Assembly: GCA_012838305.1 (NCBI GenBank)
Contig: DUPN01000089.1
Location: 1-56,471 of the forward strand
Source: Bacillota bacterium
GTDB taxonomy: Bacteria; Bacillota; Limnochordia; Darwinibacteriales; Darwinibacteriaceae
Reading direction: 5' to 3'
Length of the DNA stretch: 56,471 nt
Of the stretch, positions 23,472 through 32,499 are shown one piece after another. Both the position numbers and the translations under genes were made by a program. Position 1 is the first letter of the stretch, and each line of letters opens with the position of its first letter. The notes beneath the pieces were generated by a model. It saw nothing but the letters and a program-made list of their open reading frames with translations, made no database searches and had not been told where the DNA came from.

Positions 23472-25145
23472 TTGGACGCTATTTCGGCTATAACTCTAAA
23501 AAACATGCTGCTGGTTGCCGCTCACAATCTAGATCAGCAGAAAGATATGGTCAATGCCCTCAATGTCTTTCCCGTCCCCGACGGTGACACGGGGACAAAT
23601 ATGTCCCTCACCCTCAATTCCGCGCTGAAGGAGCTCGATCGAGGCGATATCTCGAAAATCCCTCGCCTAACCTCCCTCTTAGCCCGGGGTTCTCTCATGG
23701 GTGCCAGGGGCAATAGCGGCGTGATCCTATCCCAGTTCTTCCGGGGATTTTCCGACGGCCTCGCCGATGTAAAAAACGATGCCAGCGGAGAAGACGTGGC
23801 TCGTGCCTTAGTCTCTGCCTCTAAGACCACCTACAGGGCGGTCATGAAGCCGGTGGAAGGGACCATGCTCACGGTGGCCCGTGTTGCCTCGGAGTATGCA
23901 CAAGAAGCGTCGGAAGAGGGAGCTAATGCCGTCGATGTGATCCGAGCAGCCTTGAAGGGAGCCCAAGAATCCCTGGCTAACACACCGAATATCCTGCCGG
24001 TACTGAAGGAAGCGGGCGTGGTGGATGCGGGAGGACAGGGACTCGTCTGCATTTTTGAGGGTTTCTTAACAGGTTTGACCACCTCCCCGGAGGATCTGGA
24101 AGAACAGCTGGCTCAGCCAATTACACCTGCCCTGGAAGAAGCAGAACGCCCCAGGCTTGACCAGGAAGTTATGGTCAATAAGTATTGTACCGAATTTATC
24201 ATTCTGGGCGATGACATTGATCCGAGTTATGTCCGAGGCGAGCTGGAATCGCAAGGAGATTCCATGATCGTCGTTGGTGACGCTGGGGTCGTGAAGGTGC
24301 ATATCCATACCGATCATCCCGGCCAGGTTCTTCAGTTCTGCAGTGAACTGGGGAATCTCACCGAGATCGCCATTGATAACATGTTTTTGCAGAACCAAGA
24401 TTTCGCCCAGCACAGCGAAAACCATCATCTCGATTACGGTCCGGAAAACGCCGGAGGATCGTCCCAGACGGAAGCGTTAGGGCAGCCGAAACCGGTCGGG
24501 ATTGTAGCTGTGGTGGCCGGGGAAGGGCTGGCTGAGATCTTCCGCAGCCTAGGCGTTGATCATGTGGTGACCGGTGGTCAAACCATGAATCCCAGCACGG
24601 AAGATCTGGTGACCGCGGTGAACAGCGTCCATGCCGAATCCGTCATCATCCTTCCCAACAACAAGAACGTGATCTTCTCCGCGCAGCAGGTCAAGGAGCT
24701 TGTGGAGAAGAAGGTTGGTGTTGTACCCACTCGATCGGCCCCCCAAGGCATCAGTGCCTTAATGTACTTTGTGGCCGATGACTCCCTGGAGGAAAATGTG
24801 GAAGCCATGGAAGGGAGTATGCGCGAAGTGAAGACCGGCGAAGTGACCTACGCCGTTCGCTCCACCGTGGCCGGCGATTTGCAGATCGAAGAACGGGATA
24901 TTATCGGCCTGGCGGAAGGAAAGATTGCTGTGGTTGGAGCAAGCCCTGACCTGGTCGCCTTGGATCTGCTGCGGGGCATGATCGATGATCAGTCCACTGT
25001 CATCAGCATCTATTTTGGTGCGGAGAAAACCGAAGAAGAAGCAGTCGAGCTGCGCACCATACTGTCAGAGGAATACCCCGATTGCGAAATAGAAGTCTAT
25101 TCCGGGGGGCAGCCCCTTTACTACTACATCGTCTCAGTCGAATAA
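23472..25145 (+). CDS. fakA: Fatty acid kinase catalytic subunit FakA (YloV, DAK phosphatase family)
   Basis: A 557-residue kinase that phosphorylates fatty acids presented by FakB to give acyl-phosphate for PlsX/PlsY. The N-terminal DhaL-like ATP-binding domain (about 1-200) has NVFPVPDGDTGTNM, GARGNSGVILSQFFRG and EAGVVDAGGQGL. A central domain (about 225-310) contains the KYCTEF motif and VHIHTDHPG. The C-terminal DegV-like domain starts near 340. Start chosen: TTG 23472, six bases after GGAGGA; GTG 23454 overlaps the yloU stop. A DegV/FakB gene follows. Confidence 0.94.
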   Translation: MDAISAITLKNMLLVAAHNLDQQKDMVNALNVFPVPDGDTGTNMSLTLNSALKELDRGDISKIPRLTSLLARGSLMGARGNSGVILSQFFRGFSDGLADVKNDASGEDVARALVSASKTTYRAVMKPVEGTMLTVARVASEYAQEASEEGANAVDVIRAALKGAQESLANTPNILPVLKEAGVVDAGGQGLVCIFEGFLTGLTTSPEDLEEQLAQPITPALEEAERPRLDQEVMVNKYCTEFIILGDDIDPSYVRGELESQGDSMIVVGDAGVVKVHIHTDHPGQVLQFCSELGNLTEIAIDNMFLQNQDFAQHSENHHLDYGPENAGGSSQTEALGQPKPVGIVAVVAGEGLAEIFRSLGVDHVVTGGQTMNPSTEDLVTAVNSVHAESVIILPNNKNVIFSAQQVKELVEKKVGVVPTRSAPQGISALMYFVADDSLEENVEAMEGSMREVKTGEVTYAVRSTVAGDLQIEERDIIGLAEGKIAVVGASPDLVALDLLRGMIDDQSTVISIYFGAEKTEEEAVELRTILSEEYPDCEIEVYSGGQPLYYYIVSVE

Positions 25146-25160
25146 GCAAAGGAGGGGGAT

Positions 25161-26021
25161 ATGGTGGGAAAAATCCACGTGGTAACCGATAGTGGAGCCG
25201 ATCTGTCTGCCGACGTTCGTCAGCGTCTAGGCATTCATGTTGTGCCCCTAACGGTACAGTTTGGGGATGAGATTTTCAAGGATGGAGTGGAGATATCCAC
25301 TGCGGAGTTTTATGCCAAACTCGAATCGGATGATCAAATGCCAAGCACATGCCAGCCTTCGCCATCGGATTTTGTGGCGATGTACGAAAGAATCGCCCAG
25401 CCGGGAGACACCATTATTTCTGTGCACTTGAGCAGTAAGATGAGTGGAACCTACCAATCGGCCGTGTTGGCCAGCACCATGCTTGATCTGGATGTCACCA
25501 TTAAGGCCGTCGACAGTAAGGCTGCCTCGATGGGTCTTGGACTTGTGGCCGTGACCGCGGCTGAAGGCGTGCGCGACGGAAAAGACCTGGACACAATTCT
25601 CGCCGATGTGCAGCACACTATTGATTCCCTACAAGTCTACTTTGTTGTGGACACCTTGGAGTACTTAAAGAAAAATGGCCGTATTGGCTTGGCCTCGGCC
25701 TTGGTGGGTACACTGCTCAACATCAAGCCCATTTTAACCTTGGTCGATGGTCAAGTGGCTCCGTTCGAGAAGATCCGCGGTAAGGCCAAGGCGCTGAAGC
25801 GCATTCAGGAGCTGGTGGAAGAGTTCCGGGGCAAGTTTCCTGATCAGAAGATCCGTGCAGCCCTGAGTCATGCGGAAAACCCAGCTGAAGCCGTCCGATT
25901 GGCCCAAGTCTTGTCCGAGCTGCTGCCCCTCGACGGTGAGGTTTTGCTGGGCGAGATTGGATCGACAATCGGTGTGCATACGGGGCCTGGCGTGGTGGCA
26001 CTGTTTCTCTATGCGGTGTAA
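25161..26021 (+). CDS. DegV-family fatty-acid-binding protein (FakB-like)
   Basis: A 286-residue DegV protein: VVTDSGADLS at the N-terminus, a TCQPSPSDF loop (most members read TSQPS, so the usual Ser is Cys here), SSKMSGTYQSA binding the carboxylate, NIKPIL, and the C-terminal GSTIGVHTGPG. DegV/FakB proteins hold a fatty acid for phosphorylation by FakA. Its place 15 bases behind fakA supports this role. Confidence 0.92.
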   Translation: MVGKIHVVTDSGADLSADVRQRLGIHVVPLTVQFGDEIFKDGVEISTAEFYAKLESDDQMPSTCQPSPSDFVAMYERIAQPGDTIISVHLSSKMSGTYQSAVLASTMLDLDVTIKAVDSKAASMGLGLVAVTAAEGVRDGKDLDTILADVQHTIDSLQVYFVVDTLEYLKKNGRIGLASALVGTLLNIKPILTLVDGQVAPFEKIRGKAKALKRIQELVEEFRGKFPDQKIRAALSHAENPAEAVRLAQVLSELLPLDGEVLLGEIGSTIGVHTGPGVVALFLYAV

Positions 26022-26047
26022 ATAGGCCCGCCCTAGACGCAAGACAG

Positions 26048-26083
26048 CCCTTATCCTTAACGCATTCAGGATAGGGGTTTTTT
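26048..26083 (+). terminator. Terminator after the fakA-degV unit
   Basis: CCCTTATCCT (26048-26057) pairs with AGGATAGGGG (26068-26077) over ten positions with one wobble, followed by six T (26078-26083). Confidence 0.93.
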
Positions 26084-26103
26084 CATAGAGTGGGGGTGGT
26101 TTT

Positions 26104-28113
26104 TTGCAGTCGAAGAGGATCTTCGAGGCTCCTGTCACGGTGCTGCCGGGAATCGGCGAAAAGCGGGCGCAAAGCATCAAACAGTTGGGACTGGAGACGG
26201 TAGGTGATGTTCTTTTCAGTTACCCAAGAACCTATAAAGACTTTACCCAAGTGGTGCAGCCCCACCAAGTCGAAGTGGGCGTGGAACAGCTCACCTCAGG
26301 CCCCCTCACTAATCTGTACGAGCGCAGGATCTCCCAGGGCAGGCGCTTGATCCAGGGACAGCTTGGGGGCATGACCTTAACCTGGTTTGTCTACCATCGG
26401 GGGCCCGGGTCCAGTTATCTTTTCCGCAAACTGGAGAGGGCGAAGCAATTATGGGTCTATGGTGTGGCCAAGCCGGGCCTGTTCGGGCCGGAGATGAGCT
26501 CACCTGAATTTTTCCTAACCGCCCCCAGCCACCAGGGGTTGATGCCGGTCTATCCACTGATGTCAGGTATTTCCAATGAACAGCGAGTGCGCTGGGTCCG
26601 TGCTGCCCTCAAACATCTTCCACTGTTGCCGGAGATTTTGCCAGAGCCCCTTTTGTCCAACTACCTGGGTCGACAGGAAGCCTTGCAGGAAATCCATTTC
26701 CCCACAAGCTGGAGCAGCCGGGAGAAGGCCCGGGAACGCCTTGTCTTCGAGGAGTTTTTCCTCTTTCACCTCGGCCTACAGCGGGGAAAGAAACGCCAAG
26801 AGGGTATTCGCCACAAACCTAGTGGTGCACTCGTCCAAGCTTTCCTGGATAATTTGCCCTTTGAACTGACCAAGGGACAGCAGGCTGCCCTGCAAGAGGT
26901 GGCCAAGGATATGGAAGCTGTTCGCCCCATGCGCCGCCTGATCCAAGGTGATGTTGGTTCTGGAAAGACGGTAGTGGCAGAATTTGGAGCAGTGAAGGCG
27001 GTAGAAAGTGGGGGCCAGGTGGCGATGATGGTACCCACGGAAGTCTTGGCCCGGCAGATGGCGGGGCGCCTGAAGGCTTCCCTGGAACCGTTAGGGATCT
27101 CTGTGGAGCTTCTGATCGGCAATATGCGCGGCAAGGATCAGGACCAGGTGCGCCAAGCACTGGCTGCAGGATCCCTTGATGTGGTTGTGGGCACCCATGC
27201 CCTAATCACAGAAAAGGTCAATTTTTGCCATCTCTCCCTGGCCATTGTGGATGAGCAGCATCGTTTTGGAGTACGGCAGCGTTCGGCGTTGCTCGGAAAG
27301 GGTAATGCAGACCTTTTGGTCATGAGTGCTACTCCAATTCCCCGTTCTTTGGCGCTAACACTCTATGGGGATTTGGATACAACGGAGATCCGGGATCTAC
27401 CCGCAGGGCGCAAGGCGGTGGACACCCGTTTGGTGGATCCCGCCCGCCGTGATGATGTCTACCGTTACCTGGTGTCCCGGGTGCGCCAAGGTGAACAGGC
27501 CTATGTCATCTTTCCCATTATTGAAGAGTCTGAGACCATGGACTTAAAAGCGGCTACCCAGGAAATGGAACAGTTGCAGCAAGGACTGCTGGCTGAGGTG
27601 AGGGTGGGTTTGATCCATGGTCAGATGGGCAAGGAAAAGGATCAAATCTTTCAGGCCTTCTACGACCACGAGATCGATGTCCTTCTGGCCACAACTGTAG
27701 TAGAAGTGGGGATGGACGTGCCCAACGCCACTGTGATCGTGATTGAAAACGCGGAACGTTTTGGTTTGGCCCAACTCCATCAGCTGCGGGGCCGCGTCGG
27801 ACGCAGCAGCAAGGGGGGCATTTGCTTTTTGCTCGCTTACAGCACATCCCCCCACAGCCGGGAGCGTCTGGAGGTCGTGCGCAGATCCAACGATGGCTTC
27901 TTTATTGCCGAAGAAGACTTGCGACTGCGGGGACCTGGTGATCTTCTGGGAGTTCGTCAATGGGGACAACCCCTCTTCCGCCTGGGGGATCTGAGGGAGG
28001 ATCGGCAAGCACTGCAGCTGGCTGCAGAAAAGGCCGATGCCATCTTGACCCAGGATCCCGGCTTGAAATCCTATCCCCACCTGCGGGATGAACTGAATCG
28101 TCAGACCTGGTAA
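26104..28113 (+). CDS. recG: ATP-dependent DNA helicase RecG
   Basis: A 669-residue branch-migration helicase acting on stalled forks and recombination intermediates. The N-terminal wedge/OB region (about 1-240) carries LPGIGEKRAQSIKQLG. Walker A is GDVGSGKTVVAE (from residue 282), DEQH begins at Asp383, and motifs SATPIPRSL, TTVVEVGMDVPNA and LHQLRGRVGRSSKGG are present. The start is TTG 26104 behind GGGGGTGG; no ATG is available upstream. It has the usual length for Bacillota. Confidence 0.96.
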   Translation: MQSKRIFEAPVTVLPGIGEKRAQSIKQLGLETVGDVLFSYPRTYKDFTQVVQPHQVEVGVEQLTSGPLTNLYERRISQGRRLIQGQLGGMTLTWFVYHRGPGSSYLFRKLERAKQLWVYGVAKPGLFGPEMSSPEFFLTAPSHQGLMPVYPLMSGISNEQRVRWVRAALKHLPLLPEILPEPLLSNYLGRQEALQEIHFPTSWSSREKARERLVFEEFFLFHLGLQRGKKRQEGIRHKPSGALVQAFLDNLPFELTKGQQAALQEVAKDMEAVRPMRRLIQGDVGSGKTVVAEFGAVKAVESGGQVAMMVPTEVLARQMAGRLKASLEPLGISVELLIGNMRGKDQDQVRQALAAGSLDVVVGTHALITEKVNFCHLSLAIVDEQHRFGVRQRSALLGKGNADLLVMSATPIPRSLALTLYGDLDTTEIRDLPAGRKAVDTRLVDPARRDDVYRYLVSRVRQGEQAYVIFPIIEESETMDLKAATQEMEQLQQGLLAEVRVGLIHGQMGKEKDQIFQAFYDHEIDVLLATTVVEVGMDVPNATVIVIENAERFGLAQLHQLRGRVGRSSKGGICFLLAYSTSPHSRERLEVVRRSNDGFFIAEEDLRLRGPGDLLGVRQWGQPLFRLGDLREDRQALQLAAEKADAILTQDPGLKSYPHLRDELNRQTW

Positions 28114-28125
28114 GGAGGCTTGGGA

Positions 28126-28686
28126 GTGCGTATCGTGGCAGGAAAAGCAAAGGGAACGAAACTGGCCAGTATCCCTGGTCTGAACACAAGACCAACGTCT
28201 GATCGAGTCAAAGAGGCTTTGTTCAACATCCTTGGCCCTTCCATTCAGAGCAGCTCGTTTTTGGATCTTTATGCAGGCAGTGGAGGTATGGGATTGGAGG
28301 CGTTAAGCAGGGGCGCGGAGAAAGTGGTCTGGATCGACTCCAATCCAGCCTGTATCGCCCAGATTCAGAAGAATCTGGACAAGACCCGTCTGGCTGGAGG
28401 CGCGTTGATCACCATGGATGTTCTGCGAGGATTGGCTCAGCTCCACCGGGAGAAAGAGTGCTTTGATTTCATCTTCCTTGATCCCCCCTACGACCAAGGT
28501 CTTGTAGGTAGAACGCTGCAATGTCTCGATGATCTATCTCTTCTGACCACAGGAGGAATTATCATTGCGGAGACGAGTAAAAAAGAGGAAGGACCACTAG
28601 AGATGTCGAAACTTTGCCTAAAGCGCAAACGACGCTATGGGGATACCATGCTCTTGTTTTACGAAGCGAAGGGGGAGTTAGGGTGA
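28126..28686 (+). CDS. rsmD: 16S rRNA (guanine966-N2)-methyltransferase RsmD
   Basis: A 186-residue SAM methyltransferase with N-terminal RIVAGKAKG, RPTSDRVKEALFNIL, FLDLYAGSGGMGLEALSRGA (SAM motif) and FLDPPYDQG (catalytic DPPY, Asp119). Start chosen: GTG 28126, seven bases after AAGGAGG. It overlaps coaD by four bases (GTGA), the conserved rsmD-coaD pair. Confidence 0.96.
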   Translation: MRIVAGKAKGTKLASIPGLNTRPTSDRVKEALFNILGPSIQSSSFLDLYAGSGGMGLEALSRGAEKVVWIDSNPACIAQIQKNLDKTRLAGGALITMDVLRGLAQLHREKECFDFIFLDPPYDQGLVGRTLQCLDDLSLLTTGGIIIAETSKKEEGPLEMSKLCLKRKRRYGDTMLLFYEAKGELG

Positions 28687-29171
28687 GAATTGGGGTGTGT
28701 CCGGGAACGTTCGATCCCATCACATACGGACACCTAGATATTATCAAGCGAGCTAGCAGGCTTTTCGACCATCTATACGTAGCTATTTTAGTCAACCCCC
28801 ACAAGACACCGCTCTTTAGCGTTGAGGAACGCCGGATCATGTTGGAGGCGGAGCTGCGCGGACTGGATAGAGTGAGTGTGGAAACCTTCAGGGGTCTGTC
28901 CATAGAGTATGCAAAACAGAAGAACGCTATTGCCATTGTGCGCGGACTGAGGGCTGTCACCGATTTTGAGTTTGAGTTCAAACTGGCCGCCATGAATCGC
29001 AATCTTGAAGGTTCCATCGAAACCGTGTTTATGATGACAAGCAGTGAGTATTCCTTCCTAAGCTCCTCGGCTGTGAAGGAGGTCGCGGAGTTTGGTGGCA
29101 ATGTCTCAAAATGGGTGAGCCCGTCGGTGGCTGCTCTGTTAAGCGATAAATTTAAGAATGGGGAGAGGTAA
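28683..29171 (+). CDS. coaD: Phosphopantetheine adenylyltransferase
   Basis: A 162-residue nucleotidyltransferase for the penultimate step of coenzyme A synthesis. PGTFDPITYGHLDII has the T-x-G-H ATP-binding motif, VRGLRAVTDFEFE is the family signature, and SSSAVKEVA corresponds to the ISSTxxR-like motif. Start chosen: GTG 28683, overlapping the rsmD stop; upstream in-frame starts lie inside rsmD. Confidence 0.97.
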   Translation: MRIGVCPGTFDPITYGHLDIIKRASRLFDHLYVAILVNPHKTPLFSVEERRIMLEAELRGLDRVSVETFRGLSIEYAKQKNAIAIVRGLRAVTDFEFEFKLAAMNRNLEGSIETVFMMTSSEYSFLSSSAVKEVAEFGGNVSKWVSPSVAALLSDKFKNGER

Positions 29172-29173
29172 CT

Positions 29174-29629
29174 GTGAACCGTGTGAATCTTCTGGTCTTA
29201 ATCGACCAACTGGAAGCGCTAGTGGAAAAGGCACCCGAAGTCCCTTTGGTAGGTAAGGTTCTTGTTGATGCCGATGAGCTCTTTGATCTCCTTGATGTGA
29301 TTCGGTCCGCCATTCCCGAGGAAGTCAAGCGAGCAGAGGCAGTATCCTCAGAAATGGATAAGATGATTGCCGATGGGCAGCAGCAAGCCGAGCGTATGGT
29401 GGCCAAAGCGGAAGAGTACGCCACCAAACTGGTTCGCAGCAGTGAGATTTACCGTCAGGCTGAAGCCGAGAGTAAGCTGCTCCTGGAAGACACCAAACGC
29501 CAGGCCGAAGAGATGGAACGTGGCGCGAGGGAATACGCGAAAGAGGTCCTCTCCAATCTAAGTGATGCGTTGGCCAAGACCCTGCAGGTTGTGGAGGCGG
29601 GCAAGCAAGAGCTGTCGGGGGAAAATTAG
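29174..29629 (+). CDS. Coiled-coil protein of unknown function downstream of coaD
   Basis: A 151-residue, strongly charged, alpha-helical protein. Residues 1-50 are mixed (NLLVLIDQLEALVEKAPEVP, a DELFDLLDVIRSAIP helix). From about 60 to 145 there is a continuous A/E/K/R/Q-rich coiled coil (EAVSSEMDKM, AERMVAKAEEY, AKEVLSNL). It has no signal or membrane segment. Similar proteins, sometimes labelled ATPase or DivIVA-like, occur at this position in Clostridia. No ATP-binding motif is visible, so I assign no function. GTG 29174 starts two bases after coaD. Its 3' end meets ylbJ on the opposite strand. Confidence 0.85.
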   Translation: MNRVNLLVLIDQLEALVEKAPEVPLVGKVLVDADELFDLLDVIRSAIPEEVKRAEAVSSEMDKMIADGQQQAERMVAKAEEYATKLVRSSEIYRQAEAESKLLLEDTKRQAEEMERGAREYAKEVLSNLSDALAKTLQVVEAGKQELSGEN

Positions 29630-30837
29630 GATCGGGATCGGAAGGAAATGTAGATCATCCGTTTCAAGAGCCAAATGGCACTTAAGATGATCACAAGGAT
29701 GAGCAAGAAACTTGTGGCCAGTCGTGCTGAGGCCAAGAAGCGCACGGCAAAGCTGCCATTGAGGTAATGGGCCGGACTGACTGCGGGTAGAGTCCGGGTC
29801 AATGAAGCCGGGATGAAGCTTGCGGGACCTAAGAGTAAGGCGGTGAGCATGGCTGCAAACATGCCGTGCAGCAAACGTGCATAGAGGTAGGGTTTCAGGC
29901 GCAACTTCGCCCCTGTAAGCATAGCTGCGGCCTGTATCTGAACGGAGAGGCCGCTCCAGCCAAGTACCAAACTGGCCACACTGGCCTGGGCTCCCAGTGC
30001 TGCAGGCGCCTGGGCGGCCGTGCGGGCCCCCAGGGTTGTTTCAAAGAAGCCACTTAGGACCGCCCCCGCTAAATTCGGATCGATGCCCACAAGGCGCAAG
30101 AGCACTCCCAGCAGCGTTTGGAGAGGGCCGAAGATACCGGTGGCAGCAAGCACCTGGACCAAAACAGAAAAGAGCATGATGCATCCACCGATCAGGAGCA
30201 TGGACTGGAAGGTGCCTCTGACAGCGTCCGCAAACAGTTGTCCCAAGGAACGGCCATCCCTCTTGCGTGCTTGGTCTAAGGAGCGCAAAGCACGGCCTAA
30301 ATACGAGCCTTCACCTTTTTTGCTTGGGCTCTCCGCTCCCTTGTGCAGGCGCATACAAAAGCCCACAAGCAGAGCCCCTGCGTAATGGGCTATGGCTAAG
30401 CTTATGCCGAGTTCGGGACGTTGGAACATGCCCACAGCAACCGCTCCCACCAAAAAGAGAGGTCCGGCGGTGTGGGCAAAACCAGCTAAGCGTTCTACTT
30501 CTACCTGGGTGATTTGGCCTTCTCTGGCCAATTCGCCAGTTATTTTTGCCCCCATGGGATATCCTGCCACCAGCCCCATGGCCAGCGCAAAACCTCCCAC
30601 TCCAGGCAGCCTGAAGAGGGGCCGCATCAAAGGTTCTAATAGGGAGCCCAAGAAGTGCACAATACCCAAACCCATGAGTAAATCAGCCAGGATGAAGAAG
30701 GGCAGCAAAGTGGGGAGAACGATTTCGAACCAAAGCTCGAGGCCTTCCAGTGAGGCCCGGAAAGAGACTTCAGGATAGACGACAATCATGATCGTGATCA
30801 CAAGGACGAGGACAGCCAAGACACGGCTGCGAGTCAT
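29626..30837 (-). CDS. ylbJ: Sporulation integral membrane protein YlbJ (SpoVV)
   Basis: A 403-residue polytopic membrane protein with nucleoside-recognition/Gate-type segments: LEGLELWFEIVLPTLLPFFILADLL near the N-terminus, LPGVGGFALAMGLVAGYPMGAKITGEL, and LVLGWSGLSVQIQAAAMLTGAKL. In B. subtilis YlbJ/SpoVV is a sporulation protein needed to move dipicolinic acid into the developing spore, so it supports a spore-forming host. Start chosen: the ATG ending at 30837, with GGGTG upstream. It is inverted relative to the usual coaD-ylbJ-patatin order and overlaps the coiled-coil gene by four bases at the 3' end. Confidence 0.9.
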   Translation of the reverse strand: MTRSRVLAVLVLVITIMIVVYPEVSFRASLEGLELWFEIVLPTLLPFFILADLLMGLGIVHFLGSLLEPLMRPLFRLPGVGGFALAMGLVAGYPMGAKITGELAREGQITQVEVERLAGFAHTAGPLFLVGAVAVGMFQRPELGISLAIAHYAGALLVGFCMRLHKGAESPSKKGEGSYLGRALRSLDQARKRDGRSLGQLFADAVRGTFQSMLLIGGCIMLFSVLVQVLAATGIFGPLQTLLGVLLRLVGIDPNLAGAVLSGFFETTLGARTAAQAPAALGAQASVASLVLGWSGLSVQIQAAAMLTGAKLRLKPYLYARLLHGMFAAMLTALLLGPASFIPASLTRTLPAVSPAHYLNGSFAVRFLASARLATSFLLILVIILSAIWLLKRMIYISFRSRS

Positions 30838-30893
30838 GGGCCACACCCTTTCAAGGTCATTATGCTAATTCTTACGAGTACGAGGTGAAGTTT

Positions 30894-31682
30894 ATGCCTA
30901 ATCCTAAGGTGGGAGTGGCTCTAGGTTCCGGAGCAGCGAGGGGTCTGGCCAATCTCGGTGTATTGCAGGTTCTGCACGAAGAGGGGATCCCTATTGATCT
31001 GGTCACAGGGACCAGTGCTGGTGCAGTGATAGCGTGCCTATATGCCGCAGGATCGGATCTGAAGCTGCTGGGAGAAATGGTAGAACAATTGGACTGGGGC
31101 GATCTCACCAGCTGGACTCTGCAGCGCAGGGGCCTTGTTTCCAGCGAGAAGCTCCATGCCATGCTCAGGGTGCTAACCCGAGACGCCAATTTCGAGGATC
31201 TGGATATTCCCGCCGCGGTGGTGGCCACCGATTTACAGACAGGAGAAGAAGTTGTCCTTCAATCGGGTCCTGTAGCCCAAGCGGTGCAGGCCAGTCTGTC
31301 GATTCCGGGAGTCTTTGTCCCTGTGGAACTGGACGGGAGACTTCTAGTGGACGGCGCCTTGGTGAATCGAGTTCCCGCCTCGCTCTGCCGGCAGATCGGT
31401 GCGGAGCTGGTGATCGCGGTGGATGTGGGCTTTGCTCCCCTCCGGAGTCATATTCGCAATCTGCCCGATGTGATCACCCAGACCATCGACATTCTGAGCA
31501 GACAGGCGTCGCGGAGTATTGAGGCGGATGTACTGATTACGCCCGATTTAGGGAATGTTACTCTTACCCAGCTAAACCGCTCCCGGGAGATCATCGAGAT
31601 GGGGCGTCTGGCTGCATTGCAGTCCCTTGACCTGATTAGAGACAAGCTAGAGGCACTCAATTGGGGTTGCTCAACCAGTTGA
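30894..31682 (+). CDS. Patatin-like phospholipase (YlbK-type)
   Basis: A 262-residue hydrolase with the patatin Ser-Asp dyad: GSGAARGLANLGVLQVL (oxyanion), nucleophile Ser41 in GTSAG and Asp153 in VDGALVNRVP. It is related to RssA/YchK and Bacillus YlbK, and its lipid substrate is unknown. Start chosen: ATG 30894, six bases after GAGGTG. It is divergent from ylbJ, with 56 bases between the starts. Confidence 0.92.
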   Translation: MPNPKVGVALGSGAARGLANLGVLQVLHEEGIPIDLVTGTSAGAVIACLYAAGSDLKLLGEMVEQLDWGDLTSWTLQRRGLVSSEKLHAMLRVLTRDANFEDLDIPAAVVATDLQTGEEVVLQSGPVAQAVQASLSIPGVFVPVELDGRLLVDGALVNRVPASLCRQIGAELVIAVDVGFAPLRSHIRNLPDVITQTIDILSRQASRSIEADVLITPDLGNVTLTQLNRSREIIEMGRLAALQSLDLIRDKLEALNWGCSTS

Positions 31683-31723
31683 CAGGGTGAGGGAATCTTT
31701 GTATAATTTATGAGGTGATCGAG

Positions 31724-32308
31724 ATGCGTCTCACGATTCAATCCATCATGGGTCGAAAGGGAGCCTTTTTTCAGGTAGAGAGAACGTTTAACAGCGAGTT
31801 TGCCCAAAGGGCTCCGGAAGTGAGCAAGACACTCGGACCTGTGCAGGCCCGGCTGCAAGTGACCAATACAGGAGACGGATACCTCGTAACCGGCGATTTA
31901 AGCTTAGAGGTTGAATTTTTCTGCAGCCGCTGCCTAAAGCCCTATCAAACGACCTTGACACCATCCGTGGAAGAAGAGTTTTTCAACCGGCCCCAGGAGG
32001 ATGATGAACTCAATTGGGACGGAGAACTCCTGGTGGAGGGCCATGAGATCGATCTAGCCAGCCTGATTGAAGAGTCTATCCTGGTGAGCATCCCCATGAA
32101 ACCCGTTTGCCAAGAAGATTGCCCGGGATTATGTCCCGGCTGCGGAAGGTTTTTGGGTGATGGGATCTGTGACTGCACAGATCCCGATATTGACATTCGA
32201 TTGGCGCCTTTAGGTAAGTTATTGCAGCAAGCGTCGGAAACGACCGCACCAGAGAGGAGGAAAGCACATGATCGGCCCAAAGAGAAGACACTCCAAAGCG
32301 AGGACTAG
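31724..32308 (+). CDS. yceD: YceD/DUF177-family protein
   Basis: A 194-residue DUF177 protein encoded before rpmF, as in most bacteria. Conserved CSRCLKPYQ (about 67-75) and a CPGLCPGCGRFLGDGICDC cysteine cluster (about 130-150) suggest zinc binding. YceD homologues are linked to 23S rRNA/ribosome maturation in other organisms. Start chosen: ATG 31724 behind GAGGTG. The last 41 bases overlap the start of rpmF, an unusually long overlap for this pair. Confidence 0.9.
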   Translation: MRLTIQSIMGRKGAFFQVERTFNSEFAQRAPEVSKTLGPVQARLQVTNTGDGYLVTGDLSLEVEFFCSRCLKPYQTTLTPSVEEEFFNRPQEDDELNWDGELLVEGHEIDLASLIEESILVSIPMKPVCQEDCPGLCPGCGRFLGDGICDCTDPDIDIRLAPLGKLLQQASETTAPERRKAHDRPKEKTLQSED

Positions 32309-32456
32309 ATCTCGGAACGCCAATTGGCGACGCCTCGAGGCTATGGATCCCAACATCTGTCCTAATTGCCGCGAGCCCAAGTTGCCCCATCGAGTATGCC
32401 TCAGCTGTGGCACATATAAAGGACGTCAAGTAATTCAGGTAAAAGAAGCAAAATAA
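32268..32456 (+). CDS. rpmF: 50S ribosomal protein L32
   Basis: A 62-residue protein opening MIGPKRRHSKARTRSRNANW; most L32 proteins start MAVPKRR or similar. The zinc-binding C+ form is visible as CPNC and CLSC, with PHRVCLSCGTYKGRQVI at the C-terminus. The start ATG 32268 has GAGGAGGA at a good distance, inside the yceD frame. Confidence 0.95.
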   Translation: MIGPKRRHSKARTRSRNANWRRLEAMDPNICPNCREPKLPHRVCLSCGTYKGRQVIQVKEAK

Positions 32457-32498
32457 GATGTCTATGCAGAAGGTGTCCTCCTAGGGCATCTTTTTTTT
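32456..32498 (+). terminator. Terminator after rpmF
   Basis: AGATGTC (32456-32462) pairs with GGCATCT (32485-32491) with one wobble and runs into eight T (32491-32498). The left arm overlaps the last base of the rpmF stop codon. Confidence 0.75.
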
Positions 32499-32499
32499 C

